From NCBI GenBank assembly GCA_963812965.1, contig CAWEXG010000001.1, forward strand, positions 223,776 through 287,775: 64,000 nucleotides of DNA, read 5' to 3'. The translations under genes were made by a program, and so were the position numbers. This DNA comes from DASXMT01 sp963812965 (GTDB lineage: Bacteria; Actinomycetota; Acidimicrobiia; Acidimicrobiales; RAAP-2). This document shows, piece by piece, positions 18,005 through 27,553 of this stretch; within the stretch, counting starts at the first letter, position 1, and the number at the start of each line of letters is the position of its first letter. Below the pieces are notes generated by a model. That model saw nothing but the letters and a program-made list of their open reading frames with translations. It did not search any database and was not told the DNA's origin.

Positions 18005-18881
18005 ATGATGAGCCAAGACTCCAACAACACGCCGACCGAGACCGACCTGGTGGAGAACGCTCCATCCGGAGCAAGTCCGGAGATCGACCCAGTCCTCGCT
18101 GCGCTCGATCCGGACCACGAGCGCCCTGACGACATCGTGCGTACGGAGGGCCTATGTCTGCGCTTCGGCCAGAAGCCCATCTTGTCCGGGATCGACATGA
18201 AATTTAAACGTGGAACCGTCACCGCGCTGATCGGACCCACGGGCTCTGGAAAGTCCACGTTCCTCCGCACCCTGAACCGCATGAACGACAAGGTCGTCGG
18301 TTTTCGGTACGAAGGCGACGTCACCTTGGACGAGATGAGCATCTGGTCCGCACACCATGATCTCCTCAGCCTGCGCCGTCGGGTAGGCATGCTGTTTCAA
18401 CGGCCCAACCCGTTCCCCATGTCCATCCGGGACAACGTCGTGGCCGGCGTGAAGGCACACCGCATTGCCAAGGGCAAGCAGCTCGACGTCATCGCCGAGC
18501 AACGGCTTCGGGAAGTCGGATTGTGGGACGCCGTGAAGGACCGGTTGAAGCGACTCGCCCTTCCGGTTGTCCGGTGGACAGCAGCAGCTCCTGTGCTTGG
18601 CCAGGGCGCTGGCCGTGGGACCTGAGGTCCTGCTTCTCGACGAACCGACCTCAGCACTCGACCCGATCTCGACGGAGTACATCGAAGCCCTGCTCCGCAC
18701 GTTGACGCCGGCACTGACCCTTATCGTCGTCACCCACAATCTCGGTCAGGCCCGCCGGGTCTCGCACAACACCATGTTCTTCTACGAAGGCCACCTCGTA
18801 GAGCACGGCCCCACCGAGCAGCTCTTCGAAAGGCCTCGAGAGGCGCGCACCGAGAACTACGTCACCGGTCGCATGGGTTGA
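18005..18881 (+). CDS. pstB: Phosphate ABC transporter ATP-binding protein PstB (locus 2, frameshifted)
   Basis: About 292 residues after correction. ATG at 18005 (a second ATG follows at 18008) with AGAGGA upstream. An N-terminal tail of about 45 residues precedes the ATPase. Walker A is GPTGSGKST; the PstB motif reads GMLFQRPNPFP. One extra C at 18551 breaks the frame: removing it gives VKDRLKDSPFRLSGGQQQLL, which continues through LLLDEPTSALDP and VTHNLGQA to RMG. As read, translation would stop 26 codons after the shift without signature or Walker B. First gene of the second pst operon, an unusual position for pstB. Confidence 0.85.
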
Positions 18882-18957
18882 CAGTGTTCGCGCTTCTCGT
18901 CAACTTCCCCGTTCTGACACAAGCAACCCATAACAACAGCACAAGGAGGAACAACCA

Positions 18958-20075
18958 GTGACTCGGATACTCCGAGCAAGACGAGTGGTGCCAGCAGCCG
19001 TGCTGGCCGCCGCCATTGCCTTTACGGGCTCAGTCACCGCTGCATCAGCAGCAACCGTGAAGCTTCCCAAGAGTGGGGTCGAGAGCCGCCACCTGGAGGC
19101 ACCATCACTGAGACGGGAAGCACCCTGCTCTACCCCTTGTGGAACCTGTGGGCACCTGCCTACCAGCAGAAGTTCTCCAACGTCTCCCTCCAGACAGCAG
19201 GTACTGGTTCCGGCACTGGTATCACCGACGCCACCAACGGCACCGCGGACATCGGCTCCTCAGACGCCTATCTCTCGTCCTCGGAGCTGCAGGCCAGCCC
19301 CACCCTGCTCAATATCCCGTTGGCGATATCGACACAGCTGATCATGTACAACATCCCAGGATTGAATGCTCACCTGAAGTTGTCCGGACCGGTTCTGTCC
19401 CAGATCTACCAGGGCAACATCACCACGTGGAACAATTCGGCAATCACCGCCCTCAACCCAGGGGTGACGATTCCGGCCACGCCGATCGTGACGCTGCACC
19501 GTTCTGACGGCAGCGGTGACACGTTCCTCTTCTCCCAGTTCCTGTCCAAGACCGATCCGAACGGCTGGGGAGCGAAGATCTCCTACGGCACCACGGTTCC
19601 GTGGCCGAACGCACCCGGTGCACTGGCCGAGGATGGTAACTCCGGCATGGTGACAGGATGCAAGGCCACCGTTGGCTGCATCGCTTACGTCGGCATCAGC
19701 TATGAGTCTCAGGCTCTGGGTGACGGCCTGAACTACGCACAGCTGAAGAATGCCAAAGGCAACTACGAGCTGCCGAACGAGACTGCTATCGCCGCTGAAG
19801 CAGCCGGCTTCGTCAACAAGACGCCGGCCAACGGCACCATCTCCCTCATCTTCGGCTCGGCCGCCAACGGATACCCCATCGTCAACTACGAGTACGCCAT
19901 CGTGAACTCGAAGCAGGACAGCTCGACGACAGCGAAGGGCATCCGGTCTGTGCTGGAGTGGGCGATCAACGCCAACGACGGCAACGGCGCGCAGTACCTG
20001 AACCAGGTGGACTTCCAGCCACTGCCGGCCAAGGTCTCTGCGCAGTCGTTGAAGCAGATCCTCTCGATTCAATAA
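18958..20075 (+). CDS. pstS: Phosphate-binding protein PstS (locus 2, frameshifted)
   Basis: About 372 residues. GTG at 18958 behind AGGAGG. The signal peptide ends ASAAT with no lipobox. One base (a C) is missing near 19094: restoring it gives GVESRPPGGTITETGSTLLYPLWNLWAP, the standard PstS N-terminus. Downstream are TGITDATNGTADIGSSDAYLS, IMYNIPGL, IYQGNITTWN and TLHRSDGSGDTFLFSQFLS, with the Ser-Gly-Asp phosphate loop. Binds extracellular phosphate for PstCA. It starts 76 bases after pstB and ends ten bases before pstC. Actinobacterial PstS is commonly a lipoprotein; this one is apparently secreted. Confidence 0.88.
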
Positions 20076-20085
20076 GTCCCAGTCG

Positions 20086-21186
20086 GTGACCGCCTTCGAG
20101 GGAAGCCACCCGCTTCCTCCAAGCTCAGCATCGCAACAACGCACCAAGACAATCCGCCGGGCCCCAGTGGCCCGGCGGATTGTCGACGGGCTGCGGTCGA
20201 ACGAGGAACATGCATGGCGATGGAGTGCCCGCATCGCGTCGTTCATCCCCTTGGCGGCACTGGTCTTTGCCATCACCGTCCTGGCCATCAAGGCGTGGCC
20301 GGCCATCAAGGTCAACGGCACCGGGTTCTTCACCGGTTCAGTATGGAAAACGGGAAACACCTACGGAGCCGTAGTCCACACCAATGGCGTCGCCCACCCA
20401 CTGGGGGCGAGCTACGGAGCATGGCCGCTGATCGTCGGTACGCTCCAGACGTCCGCCATCGCTGTCATCGTGGCCCTGCCCATCTCCATCGGGGCGGCAT
20501 TCGCCCTCACCGAACGTCTCCCTGGATGGGTTTCGCGTCCCCTCGGCTTCGCCATTGAGCTGCTGGCTGGGGTACCCAGCGTGCTCATCGGGTTGTGGGG
20601 CATCCTCACGTTAGGCCCCTACCTGGCTGTCCACGTCTATCCCATCGTCGCCAACCACATGCCCAACGTGCCGGTCCTGCGCTACTTCCGGAGCCCGACC
20701 GGCCACGGTGAAGGGCTCCTGACAGCAGGGCTGGTCCTGGCGTTGATGATCGTCCCCATCATCACCTCGGCAACCAGGGATCTCTTCATGCAGGTACCGC
20801 CACTCCCCAAGGAGGGAGCAGCAGCCCTCGGCATGACCGACGCCGAAGTGGCCCGCCGAGTCACCTTGCCCTGGGTCCGCTCGGGGATCATCGGCGCCAC
20901 CGTGCTCGGCCTCGGCCGGGCCTTGGGCGAGACGATCGCCGTTTTCATGATCACCGGGTCCATCTTCGCCATTGCTCCCAACATCTACAGCCCTATGAGC
21001 ACGATCGCCGCCACCATTCTGGGCCAGCTGGACTCGGCCGGCACCGACGGAACCGGCTTTACCGTGGCCACCTTGGCCGAGCTGGGATTGGTCCTGGCCG
21101 TGATCTCGGTCGCCGTCAACCTCGTCGCTCGAATGATCGTCAACCGGACATCGCGCCTCGGCGCTCCCGTGGGGCGGGGCGTGTGA
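20086..21186 (+). CDS. pstC: Phosphate ABC transporter permease PstC (locus 2)
   Basis: 366 residues, intact. Polytopic membrane subunit forming the phosphate pathway with PstA. Motifs: IVALPISIGAAFALTE, LLAGVPSVLIGLWG, the cytoplasmic loop PLPKEGAAALGMTDAEVARRV that contacts PstB, and GLGRALGETIAVFM. A periplasmic insertion of about 40 residues lies between helices 1 and 2. GTG at 20086 is ten bases after the PstS stop, without a strong ribosome site, consistent with coupling. It serves as an intact reference for the damaged pstC in locus 1. Confidence 0.95.
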   Translation: MTAFEGSHPLPPSSASQQRTKTIRRAPVARRIVDGLRSNEEHAWRWSARIASFIPLAALVFAITVLAIKAWPAIKVNGTGFFTGSVWKTGNTYGAVVHTNGVAHPLGASYGAWPLIVGTLQTSAIAVIVALPISIGAAFALTERLPGWVSRPLGFAIELLAGVPSVLIGLWGILTLGPYLAVHVYPIVANHMPNVPVLRYFRSPTGHGEGLLTAGLVLALMIVPIITSATRDLFMQVPPLPKEGAAALGMTDAEVARRVTLPWVRSGIIGATVLGLGRALGETIAVFMITGSIFAIAPNIYSPMSTIAATILGQLDSAGTDGTGFTVATLAELGLVLAVISVAVNLVARMIVNRTSRLGAPVGRGV

Positions 21187-21205
21187 TGCAACTCCAAGGA
21201 GAGTC

Positions 21206-22099
21206 GTGATGGCCATCACGAGCGCGTACCCGAGGACCCGCGGACGCCGAGTACGAGAAATCCTGTTTCGCGTGGGCGCTTTGATCTCGTTGGTACTGGT
21301 CATCGGTCCAGCGCTGTGGCTGGTAATCGGGATCGTGGCCAGAGCGGTGCCCCACTGGCGGTGGGGCGTTCTCACTACTCCGACCGAGGGAACGAGCGGC
21401 GGGTTGGAGAACGCTCTCTTAGGGTCCTTGATGCTCATGGCCGGAGTCCTGATCATCGCCGGTTCGGTCGGTGTGCTGGCCGGGATTCACCTGGCCGAGC
21501 TGTCCCGTCCCCGTCGAAGCGGCAAGGCCAGCGGCGGCTTCCTTCGCACCGCCACCGAGGTGCTGTCTGGGTTCCCGTCGATCGTGTTGGGCTATGTCGG
21601 CTATGTGGCCCTGGTGGTCGGCCTCCACTGGGGGTTCTCGTTCTTACCTGCGGTGTTGATCCTCTCCATGATGGTGATCCCCTACATCGCCAAGTCCACC
21701 GAGTCTGCGCTCCGCCAGGTCCCCACCAACTACCGGGAAGGAGCCGAAGCCCTGGGCATGTCGATGGGCTATTCGCTGCGCAAAGTGGTGCTGAAGACCG
21801 GCCTCCCCGGCATCGCCACCGGCCTCTTGCTGGCTCTGGCCATCGCCGGTGGGGAGACAGCGCCACTCATCTACACCGCGGGCTTTACGGACAAGCTGCC
21901 GTCGTTCGCGCTGATCCACTCCCAGGGGTTCCCCTACCTGACCTACCCGGTCTTCACCTTCTACCAGCAACCATCCAACGAAGCGCACTACCTGGCCTAC
22001 GACGCGGCGCTGCTCCTGCTGGTGCTGGTGGTCCTTCTGTTGCTGGCCTCCCGTCTGATCGTGGCCCGCACCCAACGCCACACCGAGGGTCGCCGGTAG
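21206..22099 (+). CDS. pstA: Phosphate ABC transporter permease PstA (locus 2)
   Basis: 297 residues, intact. GTG at 21206 with AAGGAG upstream; ATG at 21209 is an equal alternative. Six predicted helices, with FPSIVLGYVGYVALV, VIPYIAKSTESALRQVP, the ATPase-contact loop YREGAEALGMSMGYSLRKVV and the PstA signature AIAGGETAPLIYTAGF. It ends with a long Leu/Val-rich helix and a basic tail. Last gene of the B-S-C-A operon. Confidence 0.95.
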   Translation: MMAITSAYPRTRGRRVREILFRVGALISLVLVIGPALWLVIGIVARAVPHWRWGVLTTPTEGTSGGLENALLGSLMLMAGVLIIAGSVGVLAGIHLAELSRPRRSGKASGGFLRTATEVLSGFPSIVLGYVGYVALVVGLHWGFSFLPAVLILSMMVIPYIAKSTESALRQVPTNYREGAEALGMSMGYSLRKVVLKTGLPGIATGLLLALAIAGGETAPLIYTAGFTDKLPSFALIHSQGFPYLTYPVFTFYQQPSNEAHYLAYDAALLLLVLVVLLLLASRLIVARTQRHTEGRR

Positions 22100-22135
22100 C
22101 CCGAAACAGCAGGCACGGAATACTCGGTTCCCATA

Positions 22136-22185
22136 GTTGTTGACTGAACAACGATTGACGACTCGTTGTCGAGGAAGGCAACGAG
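22136..22185 (+). promoter_or_regulatory. Two inverted repeats between pstA and lon
   Basis: GTTGTT-gactg-AACAAC (22136-22152) and CTCGTTG with CAACGAG ten bases apart (22162-22185) lie in the 117-base gap before lon. They could be an operator pair or weak terminators. They do not match the HAIR, CIRCE or ClgR consensus that I can recall. Confidence 0.3.
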
Positions 22186-22216
22186 CGACGCCGGGAACCG
22201 ACCAAGGGAGGACCCC

Positions 22217-24568
22217 GTGCCAGAACAGACACAGAGCTTGCCGTTACTGCCTCTCACGTCGGGCGTAGTACTGCCCGGCATGGTCTTCACCATGGCCTTG
22301 GAGTCGGATGAGGCCCAGGCGGCGGCCGCGGCGGCCGGCTCCGCCGATGGGCGGTTCGTCATCGTGCCTCACATCGATGGCCGTTACTCCGGCGTGGGCG
22401 TGATCGCCGAGGTGGTCGAGACCGGAGAGCTACCCGGCGGCACACACGCCGTGGTGGTCCGTGGAATCGACCGCGCTTCGATCGGCACCGCCGTGCCAGG
22501 GACGGGCCAGGCGCTCTGGGTCCAGGTGGAGGCCATCGAAGATGATCCCGTATCACCGGAGGCGAGCGAGCTGGCTCGCGAGTACCGGGCCGTCCTCGAG
22601 AACATCCTGCACTCCAGGGGAGCAGGACGGATCGCCGAGCGTCTCCGTGACATCACCGAGCCGGGGCGGATCGCCGACGTCGCCGGCTACTCGCAAGACC
22701 TCACCCTGGCTCAGAAGGTCGAGGTTCTCGAGACCGTCGATGTCGAAGCACGGCTCCGACTGGTCCTCGGGTGGGCGCGGGACACATTGGCCGACCTGAC
22801 CCTGCGTCAGCGGATAAAGACCGACGTCGAAGAAGGTATGGAGAAGACCCAGCGGGAATTTCTACTGCGACGCCAGCTCGAGTCGATCCGTAAGGAGCTC
22901 GGACAACTCAACCCGTTAGACGAGGATGCGCCCGGCGACTATCGCGCTGCCATCGAAGGTCGTGACCTGCCTGACGCGGTCCGCAAAGCGGTCGAGCGCG
23001 AGATCGGCAAACTGGAACGCACCAACGAGCAGAGTCCCGAACACGGCTGGATCAGTACGTGGCTCGACACGGTGCTCGAGCTCCCGTGGGGGGAGCTGTC
23101 GGAAGATCAGCTCGACGTCGCTGCGGCCTCACGGATCCTCGACGAGGACCACGACGGGCTGGCCGATGTGAAAGAGCGCGTCCTCGAACACCTGTCCGTC
23201 CGCAAGTTGCAGGCGGATCGAGGTCTCGCTCCAGTCGGTGGGCGTGGGAACGGCGCCATCCTGGCCCTGGTCGGACCGCCCGGTGTCGGCAAGACGTCAC
23301 TGGGTGAGTCGGTGGCACGCGCCCTGGGGCGTTCGTTCGTGCGGGTGGCCCTGGGCGGCGTTCGGGATGAGGCTGAGATCCGTGGCCACCGCCGTACGTA
23401 TGTGGGCGCCCAACCAGGGCGGCTGGTACGTGCCATCCGTGAGGCAGGCACGATGAACCCGGTGATCCTCCTCGACGAGGTCGACAAGCTCGGCGCCGAC
23501 TACCGGGGCGACCCGTCCTCGGCCCTGCTCGAGGTACTCGACCCAGCACAGAACCACACCTTCCGTGACCACTACCTGGAGGTGGAGCTCGACCTGTCCA
23601 AGGTCCTGTTCATCGCGACCGCCAACATGGTCGACTCCGTCCCCGGACCCCTCCTGGACAGGATGGAGGTGATCCGTCTCGACGGCTACACCGAGGAGGA
23701 GAAGGTGGCCATCGCCCGGAACCATCTCGTTGGACGGCAGTTGGAGCGCACGGCGCTCCGGGACGACGAGGTGATCATCACCGACGACGCGCTCTCGCAC
23801 GTGATCAGTGAGTACACGCGGGAGGCCGGGGTCCGCTCGCTCGAACGGGAGCTGGGCCGACTACTCCGGAAGGTAGCCACCGGAGTGGCATCGGGCGATG
23901 CCAAGACGCCGGTCCTGGTCGACACCGACGATGTGCGGGAGTGGCTGGGGCGACCACGATTCTTCTTCGAGACCGCCGATCGGACAGCTGTGCCCGGTGT
24001 GGCCACCGGGTTGGCCGTCACCGGTACCGGTGGAGACGTCCTATACGTGGAGGCTTCGATGGCTCCCGGTCCCGAGGGCCTCACCCTGACCGGCCAACTC
24101 GGCGACGTCATGAAGGAGTCGGCAGAGATCGCTCTGTCCTATGTGCAGTCGCATGCCAATGCGCTCGGTATCGACCCGGCACTCTTCGCCGGAAAGCGGT
24201 TCCACCTGCACGTGCCGGCAGGAGCTGTTCCCAAGGACGGCCCCTCGGCCGGGGTCACCATGACCACGGCACTGGTCAGCCTGCTGTCTGGGCGGCCGGT
24301 CCGATCGGTGGTGGGGATGACCGGCGAGGTCACCCTGCAGGGACGGGTCCTTCCCATCGGCGGTCTGAAGCAGAAGGTGCTCGCCGCCCACCGGGCCGGA
24401 CTGACCACCGTGGTCCTGCCGGTCCGGAACGGCCCGGATCTCGAGGACGTACCCGAAGCCGTCCGGAAAGCGATGACCTTCCACCTGGTCGGCGACGTCA
24501 ACGAGGTGCTCGGCTCGGCGCTGGCGGAAGATCCGGCCGCTACCGTCGACCATCCGGTGGCGGCATAG
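22217..24568 (+). CDS. lon: ATP-dependent Lon protease
   Basis: 783 residues from the GTG at 22217 (GGGAGG six bases upstream); the frame extends to 22166 but lacks a ribosome site there. Cytoplasmic protease for misfolded and regulatory proteins. N-terminal LON substrate domain (LPLLPLTSGVVLPGMVF onward), coiled helical region, AAA+ module with Walker A GPPGVGKTS at 353-361 and LLDEVDKLG, and a C-terminal Ser-Lys protease domain with Ser677 in KDGPSAG and Lys720 in GGLKQK. All catalytic residues are present. Monocistronic; the neighbour downstream is convergent. Confidence 0.96.
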   Translation: MPEQTQSLPLLPLTSGVVLPGMVFTMALESDEAQAAAAAAGSADGRFVIVPHIDGRYSGVGVIAEVVETGELPGGTHAVVVRGIDRASIGTAVPGTGQALWVQVEAIEDDPVSPEASELAREYRAVLENILHSRGAGRIAERLRDITEPGRIADVAGYSQDLTLAQKVEVLETVDVEARLRLVLGWARDTLADLTLRQRIKTDVEEGMEKTQREFLLRRQLESIRKELGQLNPLDEDAPGDYRAAIEGRDLPDAVRKAVEREIGKLERTNEQSPEHGWISTWLDTVLELPWGELSEDQLDVAAASRILDEDHDGLADVKERVLEHLSVRKLQADRGLAPVGGRGNGAILALVGPPGVGKTSLGESVARALGRSFVRVALGGVRDEAEIRGHRRTYVGAQPGRLVRAIREAGTMNPVILLDEVDKLGADYRGDPSSALLEVLDPAQNHTFRDHYLEVELDLSKVLFIATANMVDSVPGPLLDRMEVIRLDGYTEEEKVAIARNHLVGRQLERTALRDDEVIITDDALSHVISEYTREAGVRSLERELGRLLRKVATGVASGDAKTPVLVDTDDVREWLGRPRFFFETADRTAVPGVATGLAVTGTGGDVLYVEASMAPGPEGLTLTGQLGDVMKESAEIALSYVQSHANALGIDPALFAGKRFHLHVPAGAVPKDGPSAGVTMTTALVSLLSGRPVRSVVGMTGEVTLQGRVLPIGGLKQKVLAAHRAGLTTVVLPVRNGPDLEDVPEAVRKAMTFHLVGDVNEVLGSALAEDPAATVDHPVAA

Positions 24569-24639
24569 CTGGTGGCACGTAACCACTAACAGCGAAGGAT
24601 GAAGACGACCGGTTCGGTTCAGAGCTGATCGACTGAAAT

Positions 24640-24656
24640 CCCACCTCAGGGGTGGG
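24640..24656. terminator. Hairpin between convergent lon and hydrolase genes
   Basis: CCCACC and GGTGGG pair around a five-base loop in the 116-base gap between two convergent genes. It could stop transcription from both sides. Short stem, no T-run. Confidence 0.4.
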
Positions 24657-24684
24657 GCGGGGGCAGATCAGGAGCAGGAGCAGG

Positions 24685-25602
24685 TCAGGAGCGGGCCAGG
24701 AACTCGGAGATGAGCCTGGCCAGCTCCACCGGTCGATCCCCCTGGATGCTGTGTCCAGCATCGTCGACCACGACGACCTGGACATCCGGGCGGCGGCGGC
24801 GCAGCTCGGCGACATCGTCGTCGTCGACGACCGGAGACAGCCCTCCTCGTACCAGCAACAGCGGCATGGCAGTGCTCGACACGTCGTCCCACAACGACTC
24901 GAAGGCGATGTCATCGACGTGCAGCCCGCCGGTACCGGTGGGACGGCCCAGTTGATGGCGCCACGTCCACGTACCGTCGTCCCGCTGCACCGCGTTGTGG
25001 AGCACGCCTCGGCGCAGCGACGAGACGGACCGGGTGGGGTTGAACTGGACGGTGCGCTCCAGGATCTCGTCGAAGTCGGCAAACGTCTCCGGCCCAGCGA
25101 GGAACGCGGCGATGTCCGAGCTCTTCTCCCCGTTCACGCCAGGAGTGATGTCGACCAGGAGCAGCCGGCGCACCAGCTCGGGATGTCGGGCAGCCAGAGT
25201 GATGGCAGCGAGGCCACCGAGGGACATCCCGACCACCAGTTGGGCCTCCGGCGCCAACGTTTCGATGACCGCCGCCACATCGGCAGCCATCGCCGTCCGA
25301 TCGAGTGCCCGGCTGTCCCCGGGCCAGTCGGAGTGCCCGTGTCCGGGAAGGTCGATCGCCACCAGTGGTCGTTGCAAGGCGAGGGCCACCGTGTCCCAGG
25401 TGTGGGCATTCTGCCCGCCTCCGTGCAACAGGACCATCGTGGGCGGAGTATCCCCCCACACCAGGGCACTGATCTGGCGTCCCGGCTCCATAGGGACCGA
25501 CCGTCGGACCACCGTCGGCTGGCCGGTCCACTCGAGGCCGGCCTCGGCGGCATTCTCGCCGAAGAGCCCGAACTCGTCGTACTCGAACGTGTTGTCGCTC
25601 AT
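24685..25602 (-). CDS. Alpha/beta-hydrolase
   Basis: 305 residues. Alpha/beta-hydrolase fold enzyme, substrate unknown. The oxyanion-hole motif HGGGQNAHTW, DLPGHGHS, the nucleophile elbow GMSLGG (Ser), and a C-terminal DDAGHSI with the likely catalytic His are visible; an acidic residue lies in LLVRGGLSPVVDDDD. No signal peptide, so cytoplasmic. ATG at 25602 overlaps the stop of the upstream oxidoreductase gene by four bases (ATGA), so the two form an operon and may act in one catabolic step. Confidence 0.88.
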   Translation of the reverse strand: MSDNTFEYDEFGLFGENAAEAGLEWTGQPTVVRRSVPMEPGRQISALVWGDTPPTMVLLHGGGQNAHTWDTVALALQRPLVAIDLPGHGHSDWPGDSRALDRTAMAADVAAVIETLAPEAQLVVGMSLGGLAAITLAARHPELVRRLLLVDITPGVNGEKSSDIAAFLAGPETFADFDEILERTVQFNPTRSVSSLRRGVLHNAVQRDDGTWTWRHQLGRPTGTGGLHVDDIAFESLWDDVSSTAMPLLLVRGGLSPVVDDDDVAELRRRRPDVQVVVVDDAGHSIQGDRPVELARLISEFLARS

Positions 25603-26648
25603 GGCTCCATCTCCTCGCTCCGGCCAGTCGGCGGCACGCTGCCTACACGCTGAAAAGCGGCCACCAACTCGGCCAACGTCTCGGCGCCTATGGAGTAGGG
25701 CGTGTAGAAAGCGATCCGGTCAACGTAGTCGCCAAAGCGTTTCTGGACCTGAGCTGCCACCTCAGTCGGCGAACCGACGGCTGCCAGTGTCGACACCATG
25801 ACGTCGTCCAGCAAGGCAGGCATCTCGGCCCATCGCCCACTCTTGGACATGGCGTTGAGCTCGGGCTGCAGGTCCTCCCAGCCCTCTGCTTCGAGGACCG
25901 GTCGGTACACGGGGGTAGAAGCGTAGAAAGACAGGAGCCAGCGAGCTGCGGTATCCGCCTCGGCCAGCTCACGTTCGTCCCGACCGCAGCAGACGATGAC
26001 CTCGGCGGTCATGGTCAGGTCCGAACGGTCACGGCCCGAGCGGAGCAGGCCTTCCGCAACGGCAGGCAACGTCCGCTGTCGGAAGTGCTGCTCGGTGTTG
26101 AAGGGCATCACCAGCAACCCATCGGCGATCTCAGCCGCCAGGCGCACCATCTGCGGGCCGAGCGCACCGAGGAAGATCGGCGGTGTGCCGTACGGGTTGG
26201 GTCCCGGGTTGAACATCGGAGGCATCAGCGTGTGCGTGTAGAACTCACCGCGAACATCGAGTCGCTCGCCCGTCTCCCACGTGGCGAAGATGGCCCGAAG
26301 AGCACCCACCAGCTCACGCATTCGAGCCACCGGCCGCTCGAATTGGCTGCCGTACCGCTTCTCGACCTGAGTTCGAATCTGTGTACCGAGCCCGAGGGTG
26401 AAGCGTCCCCGGGACACCGACTGGAGGTCGTAGGCCTGATGAGCCAACTGGATCGGGTTGCGAGGAAAGGCGATCGCTACGTTGGTGAGCAGCTCCAACG
26501 ACGTCGTGGCGGTGGCGGCCAGAACCAACGGCGTGAAGACGTCGTGGGGGCCCTCGAAGGTAAACGCCCCGTCAACACCCAACGTCTCGAGCAGGCGGGC
26601 ATGACCTGCCACTTCCTCCAAACCGGACAGCATGGTGTCGATCTTCAT
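25599..26648 (-). CDS. LLM-class flavin/F420-dependent oxidoreductase
   Basis: 349 residues from the ATG at 26648 (GGAGA seven bases upstream). TIM-barrel luciferase-like monooxygenase family; the N-terminus MKIDTMLSGL and the segment GAFTFEGPHDVFTPLVLAA resemble the actinobacterial TIGR03617-type F420 enzymes. LGLGTQIRTQVEKRYG and PPIFLGALGPQMVRLAAEIADG are the coenzyme-binding landmarks. Likely uses reduced F420; substrate unknown. Coupled to the downstream hydrolase; divergent from the EEP-family gene with only 18 bases between starts. Confidence 0.88.
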   Translation of the reverse strand: MKIDTMLSGLEEVAGHARLLETLGVDGAFTFEGPHDVFTPLVLAATATTSLELLTNVAIAFPRNPIQLAHQAYDLQSVSRGRFTLGLGTQIRTQVEKRYGSQFERPVARMRELVGALRAIFATWETGERLDVRGEFYTHTLMPPMFNPGPNPYGTPPIFLGALGPQMVRLAAEIADGLLVMPFNTEQHFRQRTLPAVAEGLLRSGRDRSDLTMTAEVIVCCGRDERELAEADTAARWLLSFYASTPVYRPVLEAEGWEDLQPELNAMSKSGRWAEMPALLDDVMVSTLAAVGSPTEVAAQVQKRFGDYVDRIAFYTPYSIGAETLAELVAAFQRVGSVPPTGRSEEMEP

Positions 26649-26666
26649 CGGTTGGTCTCCGTTTCG

Positions 26667-27485
26667 ATGGCGCTGCAATACTCGAGAATGCCCCAGATCT
26701 CCCTGGCCAGCTTCAACGTGCACTCTGGCGTCGACGTACGAGGGCGGTCCTACGACGTGCTGCAGGCATGTGAGTCGCTTCGTGCCGATGTACTGGTTCT
26801 CCAGGAGTCCTGGCGATTTGACGACGAAGTCGACAGTATCGCCACTCGCGTCGCCGACTGCCTGGACTACCAGGTGACCGAGCAGACGACAGCCCAAGGT
26901 CGGATGTACGCGCCACGGGAACAGCTGGTGCCCCGACGTGGCGCCCGGTTCGGCCGTATCCACGGACCCCTGCTCTTTGATGGCGAACGGGCACGGGGCG
27001 CCCGTGCCGCTCACGAGAAACGGCTGTACCGCCAGGGCACGTGGGGCGTGGCGGTGTTATCCCGGCTTCCGGTCACTCGTACCGACATCTTGCACCTGGG
27101 AAAGCTCCCCGGTGACTATGCCCGGCGAGCGGCCATTCGCTGCGAGCTACACGTCGACGGGCAGCAGCTGGTCGTTGTCGGCACTCACATGTCCCACCTC
27201 TCACAGGGTTCCCTCTTCCAGTACTGGCGGCTGCGCCGGATGCTTCGCACCAACGACGTTCCGAGCATGTTGGCCGGAGATATGAACCTGTGGGGCCCAC
27301 CGGTCTCGGCACTGCTTCCGGGTTGGCGGCGCGCCATACGAGGCAGGACGTGGCCCGCTGATCAACCGCATAGCCAGCTCGACCACATCCTGGTGACCCC
27401 GACGGTCCGGGTGCTCCAGGCGTCGGTGGAACCAGATCTCGGATCCGACCACCGACCGGTGCGGGTAGTCGCCGCATTCGATTGA
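26667..27485 (+). CDS. Endonuclease/exonuclease/phosphatase (EEP) family protein
   Basis: About 272 residues. Metal-dependent EEP-fold hydrolase that may cleave DNA, a phospholipid or a phosphate monoester. Motifs in order: SFNVHSG (Asn), LVLQESW (metal Glu), GTHMSHL, LAGDMNLW (Asp/Asn), SQLDHILV and GSDHRPV (final Asp-His). No signal peptide. ATG at 26667 is chosen; ATG at 26688 (MPQISLASFNVHSG) is also possible, and neither has a good ribosome site, suggesting a leaderless transcript. The long in-frame extension upstream is antisense to the oxidoreductase and is not part of the gene. Confidence 0.85.
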   Translation: MALQYSRMPQISLASFNVHSGVDVRGRSYDVLQACESLRADVLVLQESWRFDDEVDSIATRVADCLDYQVTEQTTAQGRMYAPREQLVPRRGARFGRIHGPLLFDGERARGARAAHEKRLYRQGTWGVAVLSRLPVTRTDILHLGKLPGDYARRAAIRCELHVDGQQLVVVGTHMSHLSQGSLFQYWRLRRMLRTNDVPSMLAGDMNLWGPPVSALLPGWRRAIRGRTWPADQPHSQLDHILVTPTVRVLQASVEPDLGSDHRPVRVVAAFD

Positions 27486-27553
27486 ACAGAAACAGCCCGA
27501 ACAAGCCGACAGGGATCAATTAGCTTTGTTACGGATTGATAACAGGGACAGCT

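Noticed and set aside
26085..26666. N-terminal extension of the EEP-family gene
   Set aside because: It is antisense to the oxidoreductase and carries no motif; EEP homology begins at about 26688.
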